Below are positions 24,075 to 32,184 of a DNA stretch of 36,874 bases, piece by piece. Positions within the stretch are counted from its first letter, which is position 1, and the number at the start of each line of letters is the position of its first letter. The notes beneath the pieces were generated by a model, which saw only the letters and a program-made list of their open reading frames with translations, made no database searches and was not told where the DNA came from. Made by a program: the position numbers and the translations under genes. Origin of the DNA: an uncultured bacterium (lineage in GTDB: Bacteria > Armatimonadota > HRBIN16); NCBI GenBank assembly GCA_938027655.1, contig CALJAP010000205.1, positions 1 to 36,874 of the forward strand. The letters run 5' to 3'.

Positions 24075-24809
24075 ATGTTACGCGGACTGTACATTGCGGC
24101 GTCGGGAATGCTGGCACAACAGGTGCGGCACGAATCCATTGCCAACAACCTCGCCAACGCCGATACCACCGGCTACAAGGCGGACGAGGCGGTGTTTCGC
24201 ACCGCTCTGAATGGGGCAATCTGGCGACATCGCGACCCGCAAAAGGGCGCACCAACGCCGCAGGTGGGTAAGCTTTGCTTTGGCGCAGAGGTAGACGAAG
24301 TGGTCACCGACCTGCGTCCCGGAGCGATTGCGCCTACCGGGCGTCCGCTGGACGTGGCTATCGACGGTGAGGGCTTTTTCGTCATCAACACACCGCAAGG
24401 TGAACGATACACCCGCGACGGCGCATTTCGGCAGTCAGCGGACGGCACATTGGTAACAGCGGATGGGATGCCGGTACTGGGCATACGGGGCATCATCCGC
24501 AGTGCGAACGCGCCTCTGACCGTCGCACCCAACGGCGATGTACTGGCGGACGGGCAGGTGATAGACCGCTTGCGTATCGTGCAGTTGCAGAACGCTTCAA
24601 AAGAGGGCGCAAATCGCTTCGCGGGAAACGCACAACCACTGCAGCAGTTCAGCCTGCAGGTCGGCGCGCTGGAACGCTCCAACGTGTCTGTGGTGCAGGC
24701 GATGGTGGATATGATTGTGGCGATGCGTGCCTACGAGGCATCGCACCGTGCGGTTCTGGCGCATGATGAAACGCTGCAGAGAGCGGTAAACGATGTCGGT
24801 AAAGTGTAA
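24075..24809 (+). CDS. flgF: Flagellar basal-body rod protein, FlgF-like
   Basis: This 244-residue protein is a rod/hook family member of the axial flagellar structure. The N-terminal motif MLRGLYIAASGMLAQQ, then IANNLANADTTGYKAD (about 23-38), and the C-terminal helix ERSNVSVVQAMVDMIVAMRAYEASHRAV (about 203-230) are the two conserved ends that form the coiled-coil core. It is slightly shorter than the following FlgG and comes first, so I call it FlgF; the FlgF/FlgG distinction by eye is imperfect. ATG 24075 fits the family start; a GTG five codons upstream is in frame but adds residues foreign to the family. It is transcribed from the sigma28 promoter upstream. Confidence 0.88.
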   Translation: MLRGLYIAASGMLAQQVRHESIANNLANADTTGYKADEAVFRTALNGAIWRHRDPQKGAPTPQVGKLCFGAEVDEVVTDLRPGAIAPTGRPLDVAIDGEGFFVINTPQGERYTRDGAFRQSADGTLVTADGMPVLGIRGIIRSANAPLTVAPNGDVLADGQVIDRLRIVQLQNASKEGANRFAGNAQPLQQFSLQVGALERSNVSVVQAMVDMIVAMRAYEASHRAVLAHDETLQRAVNDVGKV

Positions 24810-24828
24810 CATGAGGTTTTCGGCTGGA

Positions 24829-24884
24829 CCGTGCGTGCGCCAGGCACGGAAGCCGATGATTGCCCCTGACCGACCGAAGGGGCA
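24829..24884 (+). other. Two RNA hairpins between flgF and flgG
   Basis: The 115-base gap between flgF and flgG is by far the longest in the flagellar operon. It holds two potential hairpins: CCGTGC (24829-24834) with GCACGG (24844-24849), and TGCCCCT (24861-24867) with AGGGGCA (24878-24884). Neither is followed by a T run, so they look like processing or translation-control structures and not terminators. No known riboswitch consensus is recognised. Confidence 0.4.
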
Positions 24885-24924
24885 CAAGGGATGACGCAAA
24901 ACGTACGGAGGAGGTTTGCAGAAA

Positions 24925-25713
24925 ATGATGCGGGCGCTTTTCACATCGGCGACCGGCATGGCAGCACAGCAGTTGCATCTGGATGTTATCGCCAACAACC
25001 TGGCGAACGTCAACACCGTCGGCTTCAAACGTAGCCGAGCGGACTTTCAGGACCTGCTGTATCAAACGCTTCGTCCCGCGGGTACTACCGCCGCTCGCGG
25101 CGCACAGGTACCTACGGGGCTCAACGTTGGACTGGGCGTGCGCCCTGTCTCTACTGCCACCATCTTCACCACCGGCACGCTGCAAAAGACCGACAACCCT
25201 ACCGACATGGCGATAGAGGGCGACGGCTTCTTTAAGGTGCTTTTGCCCGATGGTACGGTGGCATATACTCGTGATGGCGCGTTGAAGCTAGACGTGCAGG
25301 GACGACTTGTGACCTCTGACGGCTACCCCCTGGAACCGGAAATTATCATCCCGCAGGATGCGCAGACGGTCACCGTCGGCAAAGACGGAACGGTTTCGGT
25401 GTTACGCGCGGGGCAAACAACACCCGATGAAGTGGGGCAAATCCAGCTGGCGCGCTTCGTGAACCCCAGCGGCTTACAGCATCTGGGGCAGAACCTGTAC
25501 AAACCTACTGCCGCCTCCGGCGACCCGGTAGAGGGCGCGCCCGGCGAGCAAGGCTTCGGCACGGTCGCCCAGAACATGCTGGAGATGTCCAATGTGCAGA
25601 TAGTGGATGAAATGGTGGCGATGATTATCGCCCAGCGCGCCTACGAAATCAGCGCGAAAGCCATCCAAACTTCGGATGAGATGCTGAATATCGCCAACAA
25701 CCTGCGGCGGTAG
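24925..25713 (+). CDS. flgG: Flagellar distal rod protein FlgG
   Basis: This 262-residue protein forms the distal rod of the flagellum. It matches FlgG at both ends: [38 protein letters not shown] (about 23-44) and the C-terminal segment [38 protein letters not shown] (about 216-253). The FlgG-specific region QTLRPAG (about 49-55) after the N-terminal helix is present, as is the internal [10 protein letters not shown] (about 93-102). The start is ATG 24925, with GGAGGAGG 10 bases upstream; a TTG at 24916 is too close to that site. The length equals typical FlgG (about 260). Confidence 0.95.
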   Translation: MMRALFTSATGMAAQQLHLDVIANNLANVNTVGFKRSRADFQDLLYQTLRPAGTTAARGAQVPTGLNVGLGVRPVSTATIFTTGTLQKTDNPTDMAIEGDGFFKVLLPDGTVAYTRDGALKLDVQGRLVTSDGYPLEPEIIIPQDAQTVTVGKDGTVSVLRAGQTTPDEVGQIQLARFVNPSGLQHLGQNLYKPTAASGDPVEGAPGEQGFGTVAQNMLEMSNVQIVDEMVAMIIAQRAYEISAKAIQTSDEMLNIANNLRR

Positions 25714-25725
25714 AGGTGATAGCCG

Positions 25726-26679
25726 GTGAAACTGTCTGTCCTGACCATGATAGCAGTGGTGGCGACGAACGCATGGTGCACCCAGCAACCGCGCATTGAG
25801 CTGCGTGAGCTGAGCATTGTGAAGAGCGCGCAGTTCACCCTCGGCGACGTGGCGACCTTTGCAGGCATAGACGCCCAAACGCAGGCACGGCTGGCGGGCA
25901 TCGTGGTGGGCACCTCTCCCCTGCCCGGTCTGGAGCGCGTTGTTCCATTGGAGCAGATTGCCACTCGCCTGCGCCAGCACAGTTTTCGCCCGGAGGCGTT
26001 TGATATCGTCGCCCCCCTGAAAATCGTGGTAAGGCGCGAAATGTATCCCTTCCGGGCGCAACAGGCAGTGGAGGCGGCTATCCACAGGCTGCGCGAAGCC
26101 ACCTCTTTGCCGAATGAGGCACAGATAGCCTGTGAGACACCGCCCCGCGACCTCTCGCTGCCGAGCGACGAAGTGCAGGTCACCGCAGGCGAACCTCGTG
26201 CGCTGGGGGCAGGCTTGTATCTGGTTCCGGTCAAAATAGCCTGTGGTGGAGCCTCCCCTATCACGCTCAACGTGCGCCTGCGCGTCAGCCAGTGGCGCGA
26301 GGTGCTGGTAGCTACGCGGGCGATACGCACCGGCGAGGCGATAGAAGCCGATGCGGTGGCGGTTCAGCGAATCGCTATCGACACGGACAGCCCGGACCTG
26401 CTCACCGACCCCGCAGAGGTCATCGGCAAAATTGCTCGCCGTCCCTTCACCGCCGGACAGCCACTTAAGCGTTCAGCGGTAGACGAACCGGCTATCATGC
26501 GGCGCGGGCAGGACGTGAAACTGCTGGTTCAGCTCGATGGAGCGGTCATACAAACAAGCGCCGTGGCACTGCAGGACGGCAAAGCGGGCGCGCGCATCCG
26601 CGTGCAGGTCGCCGACACGCGCAAGACCCTGCTGGCTACTGTGATGGATGAGGAGACGGTCATTGTGCACATGCATTGA
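25726..26679 (+). CDS. flgA: Flagellar P-ring assembly chaperone FlgA
   Basis: This 317-residue secreted protein helps FlgI assemble the P ring in the periplasm. It has a signal peptide (about 1-18, ending NAWC or nearby), a divergent N-terminal part (about 20-190), and a SAF domain (about 195-255: EVLVATRAIRTGEAIEADAVAVQRI). The C-terminal FlgA domain follows (VIGKIARRPFTAGQPLKRSAV, then GQDVKLLVQLDGAVIQTSAVALQDG). The start is GTG at 25726, preceded by GAGGTGAT. It directly follows flgG by 12 bases and precedes flgH and flgI, the ring proteins it serves. It is longer than E. coli FlgA (219), as is common outside the enterics. Confidence 0.9.
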   Translation: MKLSVLTMIAVVATNAWCTQQPRIELRELSIVKSAQFTLGDVATFAGIDAQTQARLAGIVVGTSPLPGLERVVPLEQIATRLRQHSFRPEAFDIVAPLKIVVRREMYPFRAQQAVEAAIHRLREATSLPNEAQIACETPPRDLSLPSDEVQVTAGEPRALGAGLYLVPVKIACGGASPITLNVRLRVSQWREVLVATRAIRTGEAIEADAVAVQRIAIDTDSPDLLTDPAEVIGKIARRPFTAGQPLKRSAVDEPAIMRRGQDVKLLVQLDGAVIQTSAVALQDGKAGARIRVQVADTRKTLLATVMDEETVIVHMH

Positions 26680-26694
26680 GATGGGGGTACAACG

Positions 26695-27264
26695 ATGCGA
26701 ACGTCCATGATAGGGCTAATCATCCTGTTGATTTGCGGATGCGTTGTGGCGGACTCGCTGTGGAAGGACGGCAACCGCAGTCTCTATGCCGACCGGAAGG
26801 CGGTCAAAGAGGGCGACCTGTTGACGGTGCTCATTTACGAGAGCACCACCGCCTCCAGTCGCGCCGACACCAAGACCAGCAAAAGCGACTCGGCGTCCAC
26901 CAAGCCGGGTGTGGGACCGCTGTTGAACATGCTGCCGGAGTGGTCGCTCAACGGTAAGACTAGCTCGCAGACTTCGGGCAGTACCACCCGCAGCGGCAAA
27001 CTGGTGGGCAAAATCAGTGTGGTGGTGAAGGAGGTTCTGCCCAATGGCAACCTGAAGGTAGAAGGCACGCGCACCGTCGGAGTGAACGGCGAGAGGGAGA
27101 AAATCGTGCTCACAGGCATCGTGCGACCGGAGGACGTCTCGGCGGAAAACACCGTCCCCTCCACGGCTGTCGCACAGGCGGAGATTCACTACGAGGGCAA
27201 AGGTCCGGTCGGCAACAAACAACGAGAAGGGCTCCTAACCAAGCTGCTCAAGTGGCTGTTCTAG
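26695..27264 (+). CDS. flgH: Flagellar L-ring lipoprotein FlgH
   Basis: This 189-residue protein forms the outer-membrane L ring, the bushing through which the flagellar rod turns. The signal peptide ends in a lipobox-like LLICGC, with the lipid-bearing Cys near residue 16. Family motifs are SLYADRKAVKEGDLLTVLIYE (about 29-49, the conserved start of FlgH), a Ser/Thr-rich stretch, GKISVVVKEVLPNGNLKVEG (about 104-123) and LTGIVRPEDVSAENTVPST (about 138-156). The C-terminus (GLLTKLLKWLF) is typical. It implies a true outer membrane. Confidence 0.95.
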   Translation: MRTSMIGLIILLICGCVVADSLWKDGNRSLYADRKAVKEGDLLTVLIYESTTASSRADTKTSKSDSASTKPGVGPLLNMLPEWSLNGKTSSQTSGSTTRSGKLVGKISVVVKEVLPNGNLKVEGTRTVGVNGEREKIVLTGIVRPEDVSAENTVPSTAVAQAEIHYEGKGPVGNKQREGLLTKLLKWLF

Positions 27265-27276
27265 TGAGGTGAAACG

Positions 27277-28377
27277 ATGAAAACCACCAGCAACATGGTG
27301 TTCTGGCTGTTCATCTGCGCTGTGGTGGCATGGGCAACGCCTGACGTGCGCCTGAAAGACATCGCCCAGGTACAGGGCGCACGAGGCAACCAGCTTATTG
27401 GCTACGGGCTCGTGGTGGGGCTGGAAGGCACAGGCGATAGCAAAGGCACCCTGTTCACCACGCAGTCGGTCGCGAATATGCTCCAGCGTTTCGGTATCAG
27501 CGTGCCTGCTGGACAGATGAAGGTCAAGAACATCGCTGCGGTGATGGTCACCGCCGACCTGCCACCCTTTGCCCGAGAGGGGAGCCGCATTGATGTCACC
27601 GTTTCATCCATCGGCGACGCCCGCTCCCTGCAAGGCGGCACGCTGCTGCAGACCCCACTGATGGGGGTGGACGGCAACGTGTACGCGGTGGCTCAGGGAC
27701 CGATTTCGGTGGGCGGATTTGGAGCTTCATCCGGTGGCTCCTCTCAGCAGAAGAACCACCTTACCGTCGGGCGGATACCAGCAGGAGCGGTTGTGGAGCG
27801 TGAAGTGCCTGCCAGTGTCGTGCGGGACAACAGCGTGCTGATTACCCTCAACACACCGGACTTCACTACCGCCGCCCGGGTGGCATCCGCTATTCGGCAG
27901 AAGTTTCCGCAGACCCTGCCCCGTGCACTGGACGCTGCCACTGTCAAAGTAGACCTGAGCGGCGAGGACAGAGAGGATGCGGTTACCCTTATCGCCGCCC
28001 TGCAGGAGATTACGGTACAGCCGGATACGCCGGCGCGGGTAGTGATTAACGAACGTACGGGCACGGTGGTATTGGGAGGTAATGTCACGCTCAGTCCGGC
28101 AGCAGTGGCTCATGGCAATCTGACGGTGCGCATCGAAGCCAAACCGCAGGTCTCTCAACCCGCACCGCTATCCGGGGGCACAACAGTGACAACCACCCGG
28201 CGGGATGTGAAAGTGACGGAACAGGCAGAGCGACTGATTGCTTTGCCAGAAGCGGTGACCGTTGACCAGATTGTCAAAGCGCTGAACATGCTGGGAGTTA
28301 GCCCACGCGACCTGATGTCCATTCTGCAGGCGTTAAGGGCAGCGGGTGCACTCCACGCGGAGGTGGAGGTGCAATGA
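27277..28377 (+). CDS. flgI: Flagellar P-ring protein FlgI
   Basis: This 366-residue periplasmic protein forms the P ring, which is bound to peptidoglycan. A signal peptide (about 1-21) is followed by the hallmark segments RLKDIAQVQGARGNQLIGYG (about 25-44), VVGLEGTGDS, MKVKNIAAVMVTADLPPFAREGSRIDVTVSS (about 81-111), GDARSLQGGTLLQTPLMGVDGNVYAVAQGPISVGG and the C-terminal NMLGVSPRDLMSILQALRAAGALHAEVEVQ. The length matches the family. GAGGTG precedes the ATG. Its stop overlaps the next start (ATGA). Confidence 0.97.
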   Translation: MKTTSNMVFWLFICAVVAWATPDVRLKDIAQVQGARGNQLIGYGLVVGLEGTGDSKGTLFTTQSVANMLQRFGISVPAGQMKVKNIAAVMVTADLPPFAREGSRIDVTVSSIGDARSLQGGTLLQTPLMGVDGNVYAVAQGPISVGGFGASSGGSSQQKNHLTVGRIPAGAVVEREVPASVVRDNSVLITLNTPDFTTAARVASAIRQKFPQTLPRALDAATVKVDLSGEDREDAVTLIAALQEITVQPDTPARVVINERTGTVVLGGNVTLSPAAVAHGNLTVRIEAKPQVSQPAPLSGGTTVTTTRRDVKVTEQAERLIALPEAVTVDQIVKALNMLGVSPRDLMSILQALRAAGALHAEVEVQ

Positions 28378-28676
28378 TACGGGTGCAGGCACGCGAGGAC
28401 ATAGACGACCAGCGGTGGCGGTTACGCGAAGCCACACGGCAGATGGAGGCACAGTTCTTGCACCATCTACTGCGCGCAATGCGTCGTACCGTACCCGCTG
28501 CGCAGCCCAGCTACGCCACGCAGATGTATACCGACATGATGGAGATGGCACTGGCGCAACAGTTAGCGCATAGCCACCAGTTCGGTCTGGGGAAGATGCT
28601 ATACGACAAACTTAGCGCTTACCTACAAACATCCGAGAGGGTGACCGGAGGGAGCGACGATGAACAATCAGGATAG
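28374..28676 (+). CDS. flgJ: FlgJ-type rod-binding protein without muramidase domain
   Basis: This 100-residue protein matches only the N-terminal rod-binding (rod-cap) domain of FlgJ: MEAQFLHHLLRAMRRTVPAA (about 23-42), YATQMYTDMMEMALAQQLAH (about 46-65) and GLGKMLYDKLSAYL (about 71-84). The C-terminal glucosaminidase domain that opens peptidoglycan in E. coli FlgJ is absent, so a separate hydrolase must do that work, as in many non-enteric flagellates. The start overlaps the flgI stop and the 3' end overlaps flgN by 17 bases. Confidence 0.85.
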   Translation: MIRVQAREDIDDQRWRLREATRQMEAQFLHHLLRAMRRTVPAAQPSYATQMYTDMMEMALAQQLAHSHQFGLGKMLYDKLSAYLQTSERVTGGSDDEQSG

Positions 28677-29160
28677 CAGCCTGTGGCGCGATTTGGTATC
28701 CAACTTGCGGGAACAACGCAGGCACGTACACGCGCTGATAAACCTGAGCCGAGAGCAAACGCACGTGCTGGCAGCAGCGGACGTCGAACGGCTGGCGGAA
28801 ATCACCCAGCAGCAGGCGGAACACCTTGACGAAATAGACGCGCTGGAGTACCAACGTCAGGAGATTGTTCGCCGTGTGGGGGAGAGTGTGGGGTTGCACG
28901 CACAGCCCCCAACGCTCTCGGATTGCGCGCAGATAGCCCCCGAGCAGGTTTCGCGCACGCTGAAATGGCTCCAGCGCGAGCTGGTTCAAGATGTTCGCCA
29001 GTTGCAAACGCTGAACGAGCGCAACCGTATGCTGGTGCACCACGCTGCGGAAACGGTGAATATGTGGCTGGCACTGGTGGTGAATGCCGCTTGTAGCCAG
29101 ATAAGCTATCATCCGCAGGCAGATGTCGGAACGTCGGTGATACTCAACGCGGAGGTGTAA
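28660..29160 (+). CDS. flgN: FlgN-like export chaperone for hook-associated proteins
   Basis: This 166-residue helical protein is placed directly before flgK and flgL, whose products FlgN escorts to the export gate. It has the FlgN pattern of long charged helices: a first helix WRDLVSNLREQRRHVHALINL, a second with LAAADVERLAEITQQQAEHLDEIDALEYQRQEIV, and a final amphipathic helix around LQTLNERNRMLVHHAAETV. Sequence conservation in FlgN is low, so identification relies on helix pattern, length and position. A GGAGGGAGCG site precedes the ATG. Confidence 0.75.
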   Translation: MNNQDSSLWRDLVSNLREQRRHVHALINLSREQTHVLAAADVERLAEITQQQAEHLDEIDALEYQRQEIVRRVGESVGLHAQPPTLSDCAQIAPEQVSRTLKWLQRELVQDVRQLQTLNERNRMLVHHAAETVNMWLALVVNAACSQISYHPQADVGTSVILNAEV

Positions 29161-29164
29161 GAGA

Positions 29165-30538
29165 ATGCCATGGACTTTCTTCGGAGTGGAGTTGGCGTCA
29201 CGCGCTCTGCAATCGATGCAGATGGCGATGAACACCACCGGTCACAATCTGGCGAACATCAATACACCCGGCTACTCACGCCAGCGGGTAAACCTGGTCA
29301 CGACGGAGCCGCAGGTGTTGCAAGGCGCCAAAACGCTGTTCATGGGCAGTGGAGTGCGCGTGGACAGCATCCAGCGGATTCGAGACATCTTTCTGGACGG
29401 GCGCGTGCAGGCTACCAACAGTGAATACCAGCGGCTGAACACGCTGTACCAGCGGCTCACTCAGGTGGAGGACCTCTTCAGCGAGCCGACGGATGCCGGG
29501 CTTTCACGTCAGATTGTCGCCTTCTTTAACGCCTTCCAGGAGCTGTCTGCCAACCCGGAGAACGTCGGAACGCGCGCCAGCGTGTACCAGCAGGTAGAGG
29601 CGATGACCCGCACTTTCCGGCAGCTGGCAGGTCGTCTAGACGAAATCTTTGTAGAAATGCAACAGCAGCTACAGACGACAGTCAGCGAGATAAACAACAT
29701 CGCTCAAAGTATCGCCGACCTTAATGCGAGGATTCGGTTTAATAAGGCATTGGGTACAATACCCAACGAGCTGTTGGATCAGCGCGCCAATCTGATAGAG
29801 AAACTTTCAGAATACGTCGAGGTTCGCACCACGGACATGCCCGATGGCACGGTGCGAGTATCGCTAGGCCAATTCGTTCTGGTAGACGCTGAACGGGCAA
29901 CTCGTTTGCCCGACGATGTGGACTACATAGGCAAATTGCTTACCGATGGCGCAAACGTGCGGGCATATATTAGCGGCGGCACTGTTCGCGGGCTGATGGA
30001 TGCCATGCAATACGTCCGCAGCTACCGGCAAAGGCTGGACAGGCTCGCGAGCGAACTGATTCGCGCAGCCAACGCCATTCACCAGTCTGGTTATGGACTG
30101 GACGGTAATACGGGCTACCGCTTGCTGGAGGGTGATGATGCGCTGACCATTCGCCTGAGCGACGATGTCGCCGACATCAACCGCATCGCAGCGGGAGCAA
30201 CCCCTGCCTCAGGCGACGGCAACAAGGCGCTGGAACTAGCTCGTCTGCGCCAGCAAGCTCTTGCCAGCTTAGACAACAAGACGATTCCGGACTTCTACAG
30301 TGCACTGGTAGCAGAATTAGGAGAACATGCCCGCAAAGCGTCCACCGGGCAGGAGAACCAGAAGATCATCCTGCGCAACCTACAAGCTGAGCGCGAGGCG
30401 CTCTCCGGAGTCAACATGGATGAAGAGATGGCAAACCTGTTGCGCTACCAGCGCAGTTATCAAGCAGCAGCGCACCTGGTGAGCGTGATGGACGCCGCTA
30501 TCGCCGATATGCTGGCAGCGTTCGTCGGACGCCGATAA
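29165..30538 (+). CDS. flgK: Hook-filament junction protein FlgK
   Basis: This 457-residue protein (HAP1) joins the hook to the filament. The N-terminus FFGVELASRALQSMQMAMNTTGHNLANINTPGYSRQRV (about 4-41) is diagnostic. The C-terminal part has GVNMDEEMANLLRYQRSYQAAAHLVSVMDAAIADML (about 417-452). The central part holds long helices and one variable domain. At 457 residues it is shorter than the E. coli protein (547), so one of the outer variable domains is reduced. It follows flgN by 4 bases with GGAGGTG as ribosome binding site. Confidence 0.95.
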   Translation: MPWTFFGVELASRALQSMQMAMNTTGHNLANINTPGYSRQRVNLVTTEPQVLQGAKTLFMGSGVRVDSIQRIRDIFLDGRVQATNSEYQRLNTLYQRLTQVEDLFSEPTDAGLSRQIVAFFNAFQELSANPENVGTRASVYQQVEAMTRTFRQLAGRLDEIFVEMQQQLQTTVSEINNIAQSIADLNARIRFNKALGTIPNELLDQRANLIEKLSEYVEVRTTDMPDGTVRVSLGQFVLVDAERATRLPDDVDYIGKLLTDGANVRAYISGGTVRGLMDAMQYVRSYRQRLDRLASELIRAANAIHQSGYGLDGNTGYRLLEGDDALTIRLSDDVADINRIAAGATPASGDGNKALELARLRQQALASLDNKTIPDFYSALVAELGEHARKASTGQENQKIILRNLQAEREALSGVNMDEEMANLLRYQRSYQAAAHLVSVMDAAIADMLAAFVGRR

Positions 30539-30559
30539 TGGGAGAGGGGGAATAACACC

Positions 30560-31441
30560 ATGCGAGTCAGCACAGCACAAATGCTTAACGCGATGCAGCA
30601 GGCGATGGAGCGCAACTACGAACGCTTCCATCTGGCACAACAAACGGTAGTGACCGGCAAACGCATCCAACGACCGTCCGACGACCCGTTTGGCACCTCG
30701 CTGGGCATTACCCTGCATCGTCTGCTGCAGGAGAGCGAACAGTACCAGCGTAATATAACCACAGCAAAAAACTTCCTCTCTATCACGGATGTTGCGCTGG
30801 AAAACCTGAACGACCTAATGCGTCAGACGAAGAGCCTGGCGGTGCAAGCCGCCACCGATACCCAAAGCGATGAGGGACGCGCCGCCATCGCCCAGCAGAT
30901 AGCACAAATCATGGCGGAGATTGTTAGCATCGGCAATAACACCACCTACGGCGATCGCTTTATCTTTGCCGGGCTGCGAACACTCACCGCCCCCTTTAGC
31001 GCATCGGGCAATACTCTCGTCTACCACGGTGACGGAGGAAGCCTAAATGTGGAGGTCAGCCCGGCTGTGGTGATGAGCGTCAATGTACCGGGTGCTCCAC
31101 TGATTACCGGCATCTACCACGCCGTGGCGCAAGTGAAACATTACGTGGAAACGAACAACATCGAGGGGCTCTCGCGGGAAGGCTTGCAGGAACTGCAGAA
31201 CCAGCTGAATAACCTGTTGCGTACCCGCGCTGTCGTAGGAAGCAAAATCCAGCAACTGGAAATGATTCAGCAGCGGCTGGACAAGAGAAAGATAGACTTC
31301 ACCGAACTGCTTAGCGGGATTGAGGACGCCGATGTTGCAGACGCCGTTACCAGGCTCAAAATGGCGGAGACGACCTATCAGGTAACGCTGGCAACGATGG
31401 CACGATTAGGGAATCTGAGCCTTCTGGACTTTCTACGCTGA
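30560..31441 (+). CDS. flgL: Hook-filament junction protein FlgL
   Basis: This 293-residue protein (HAP3) is the second junction protein and is related to flagellin. The N-terminal helix MRVSTAQMLNAMQQAMERNYERFHLAQQTVVTGKRIQRPSDDPFG (the ends of the flagellin D0/D1 family) and the C-terminal coiled segment DADVADAVTRLKMAETTYQVTLATMARLGNLSLLDFL are clear. The internal DRFIFAGLRTLTAPF (about 133-147) is typical of FlgL. It starts 21 bases after flgK with GAGGGGG. No flagellin gene follows within the window. Confidence 0.94.
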   Translation: MRVSTAQMLNAMQQAMERNYERFHLAQQTVVTGKRIQRPSDDPFGTSLGITLHRLLQESEQYQRNITTAKNFLSITDVALENLNDLMRQTKSLAVQAATDTQSDEGRAAIAQQIAQIMAEIVSIGNNTTYGDRFIFAGLRTLTAPFSASGNTLVYHGDGGSLNVEVSPAVVMSVNVPGAPLITGIYHAVAQVKHYVETNNIEGLSREGLQELQNQLNNLLRTRAVVGSKIQQLEMIQQRLDKRKIDFTELLSGIEDADVADAVTRLKMAETTYQVTLATMARLGNLSLLDFLR

Positions 31442-31452
31442 GGAACGCAGGA

Positions 31453-31971
31453 ATGACAAGCACTTGCATCGACAGCACTCGTTTCGGTAGAATTGAGGTT
31501 GATGAGGAGGCGGTCATCACCTTCTCTGAGGGTTTGTTCGGCTTCGAACAGTATCGGCGGTTCGTGGTGCTGTGCCCGGATGAGAAAAGCCCCTTCCGCT
31601 GGCTGCAAAGCCTGGAAGAGCCGAGTTTGGCGTTTGTGGTCATTGAACCCCGCCACTTCATGCCGGACTACGCGCCGACTATATCAGACGCCGATGCCGA
31701 AGCACTGGGGCTGCACGCCGACACGCCCATCCTGACGTTTGTCATCGTGACCATCCCCCCGGGCAAGCCGGAGCAGATGACCGCCAACCTAATGGGGCCC
31801 ATCCTTATCAACGGGGTGACGCGCATCGCGCGTCAGGTGATTGTGGAGGACGACTGCTACTCCACCAAACACAGCATCCTGCACGAGCTGATGAAAAGGC
31901 AACCCGATGCCAGGGAGGGCACTGATGCTGGTACTCACGCGCAAAGTGAATCAGAGCATCGTCATCGGTGA
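31453..31971 (+). CDS. fliW: Flagellar assembly factor FliW
   Basis: FliW binds either flagellin or CsrA and so links flagellin export to flagellin translation. This 172-residue protein has the family features: [32 protein letters not shown] (about 8-39), [26 protein letters not shown] (about 48-73) and the C-terminal [31 protein letters not shown] (about 111-141). The last 30 residues are a hydrophilic extension, an Arg/Glu/His-rich tail that overlaps csrA and may have little function. It follows flgL by 11 bases. Confidence 0.95.
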   Translation: MTSTCIDSTRFGRIEVDEEAVITFSEGLFGFEQYRRFVVLCPDEKSPFRWLQSLEEPSLAFVVIEPRHFMPDYAPTISDADAEALGLHADTPILTFVIVTIPPGKPEQMTANLMGPILINGVTRIARQVIVEDDCYSTKHSILHELMKRQPDAREGTDAGTHAQSESEHRHR

Positions 31972-32164
31972 TGAAATTGAGGTGGTTGTGCTTGAGGTGC
32001 GAGGTGAACAGGTTCGCATCGGCGTACGTGCGCCCAGAACGATCGCTGTGCACCGTAAGGAAATCTACGAGCAGATACGCCAGGAGAACCTGAACGCCGC
32101 CTCCATCTGTACCGACGACCTGACCAGCCTGCAAGCGCGGCTGGCGAAAGAGGGTGCACCTTAA
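31925..32164 (+). CDS. csrA: Carbon storage regulator / translational repressor CsrA
   Basis: CsrA is a small dimeric RNA-binding protein that blocks translation by binding GGA motifs near ribosome binding sites; in flagellated bacteria with FliW its main target is flagellin mRNA. This 79-residue protein starts at ATG 31925 ([18 protein letters not shown]) and has [19 protein letters not shown] (about 38-56), the RNA-binding strand and helix. The first 47 bases overlap the end of fliW in another frame, so the two are coupled. The GGGAGGG 5 bases upstream could itself be a CsrA target. The C-terminal 20 residues are longer than E. coli CsrA (61). Confidence 0.96.
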   Translation: MLVLTRKVNQSIVIGDEIEVVVLEVRGEQVRIGVRAPRTIAVHRKEIYEQIRQENLNAASICTDDLTSLQARLAKEGAP

Positions 32165-32184
32165 AGGGTGGCATTCGGGGGTGT

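Noticed and set aside
23966-24169. Upstream extension of the MFS gene.
   Set aside because: It would overlap flgF and the sigma28 promoter and adds no membrane segment or conserved residues.
30531-30538. A second GCCGATAA, the sigma28 -10 consensus, just before flgL.
   Set aside because: It is formed by the last codons and stop of flgK, and there is no TAAA about 15 bases upstream, so it is probably chance.
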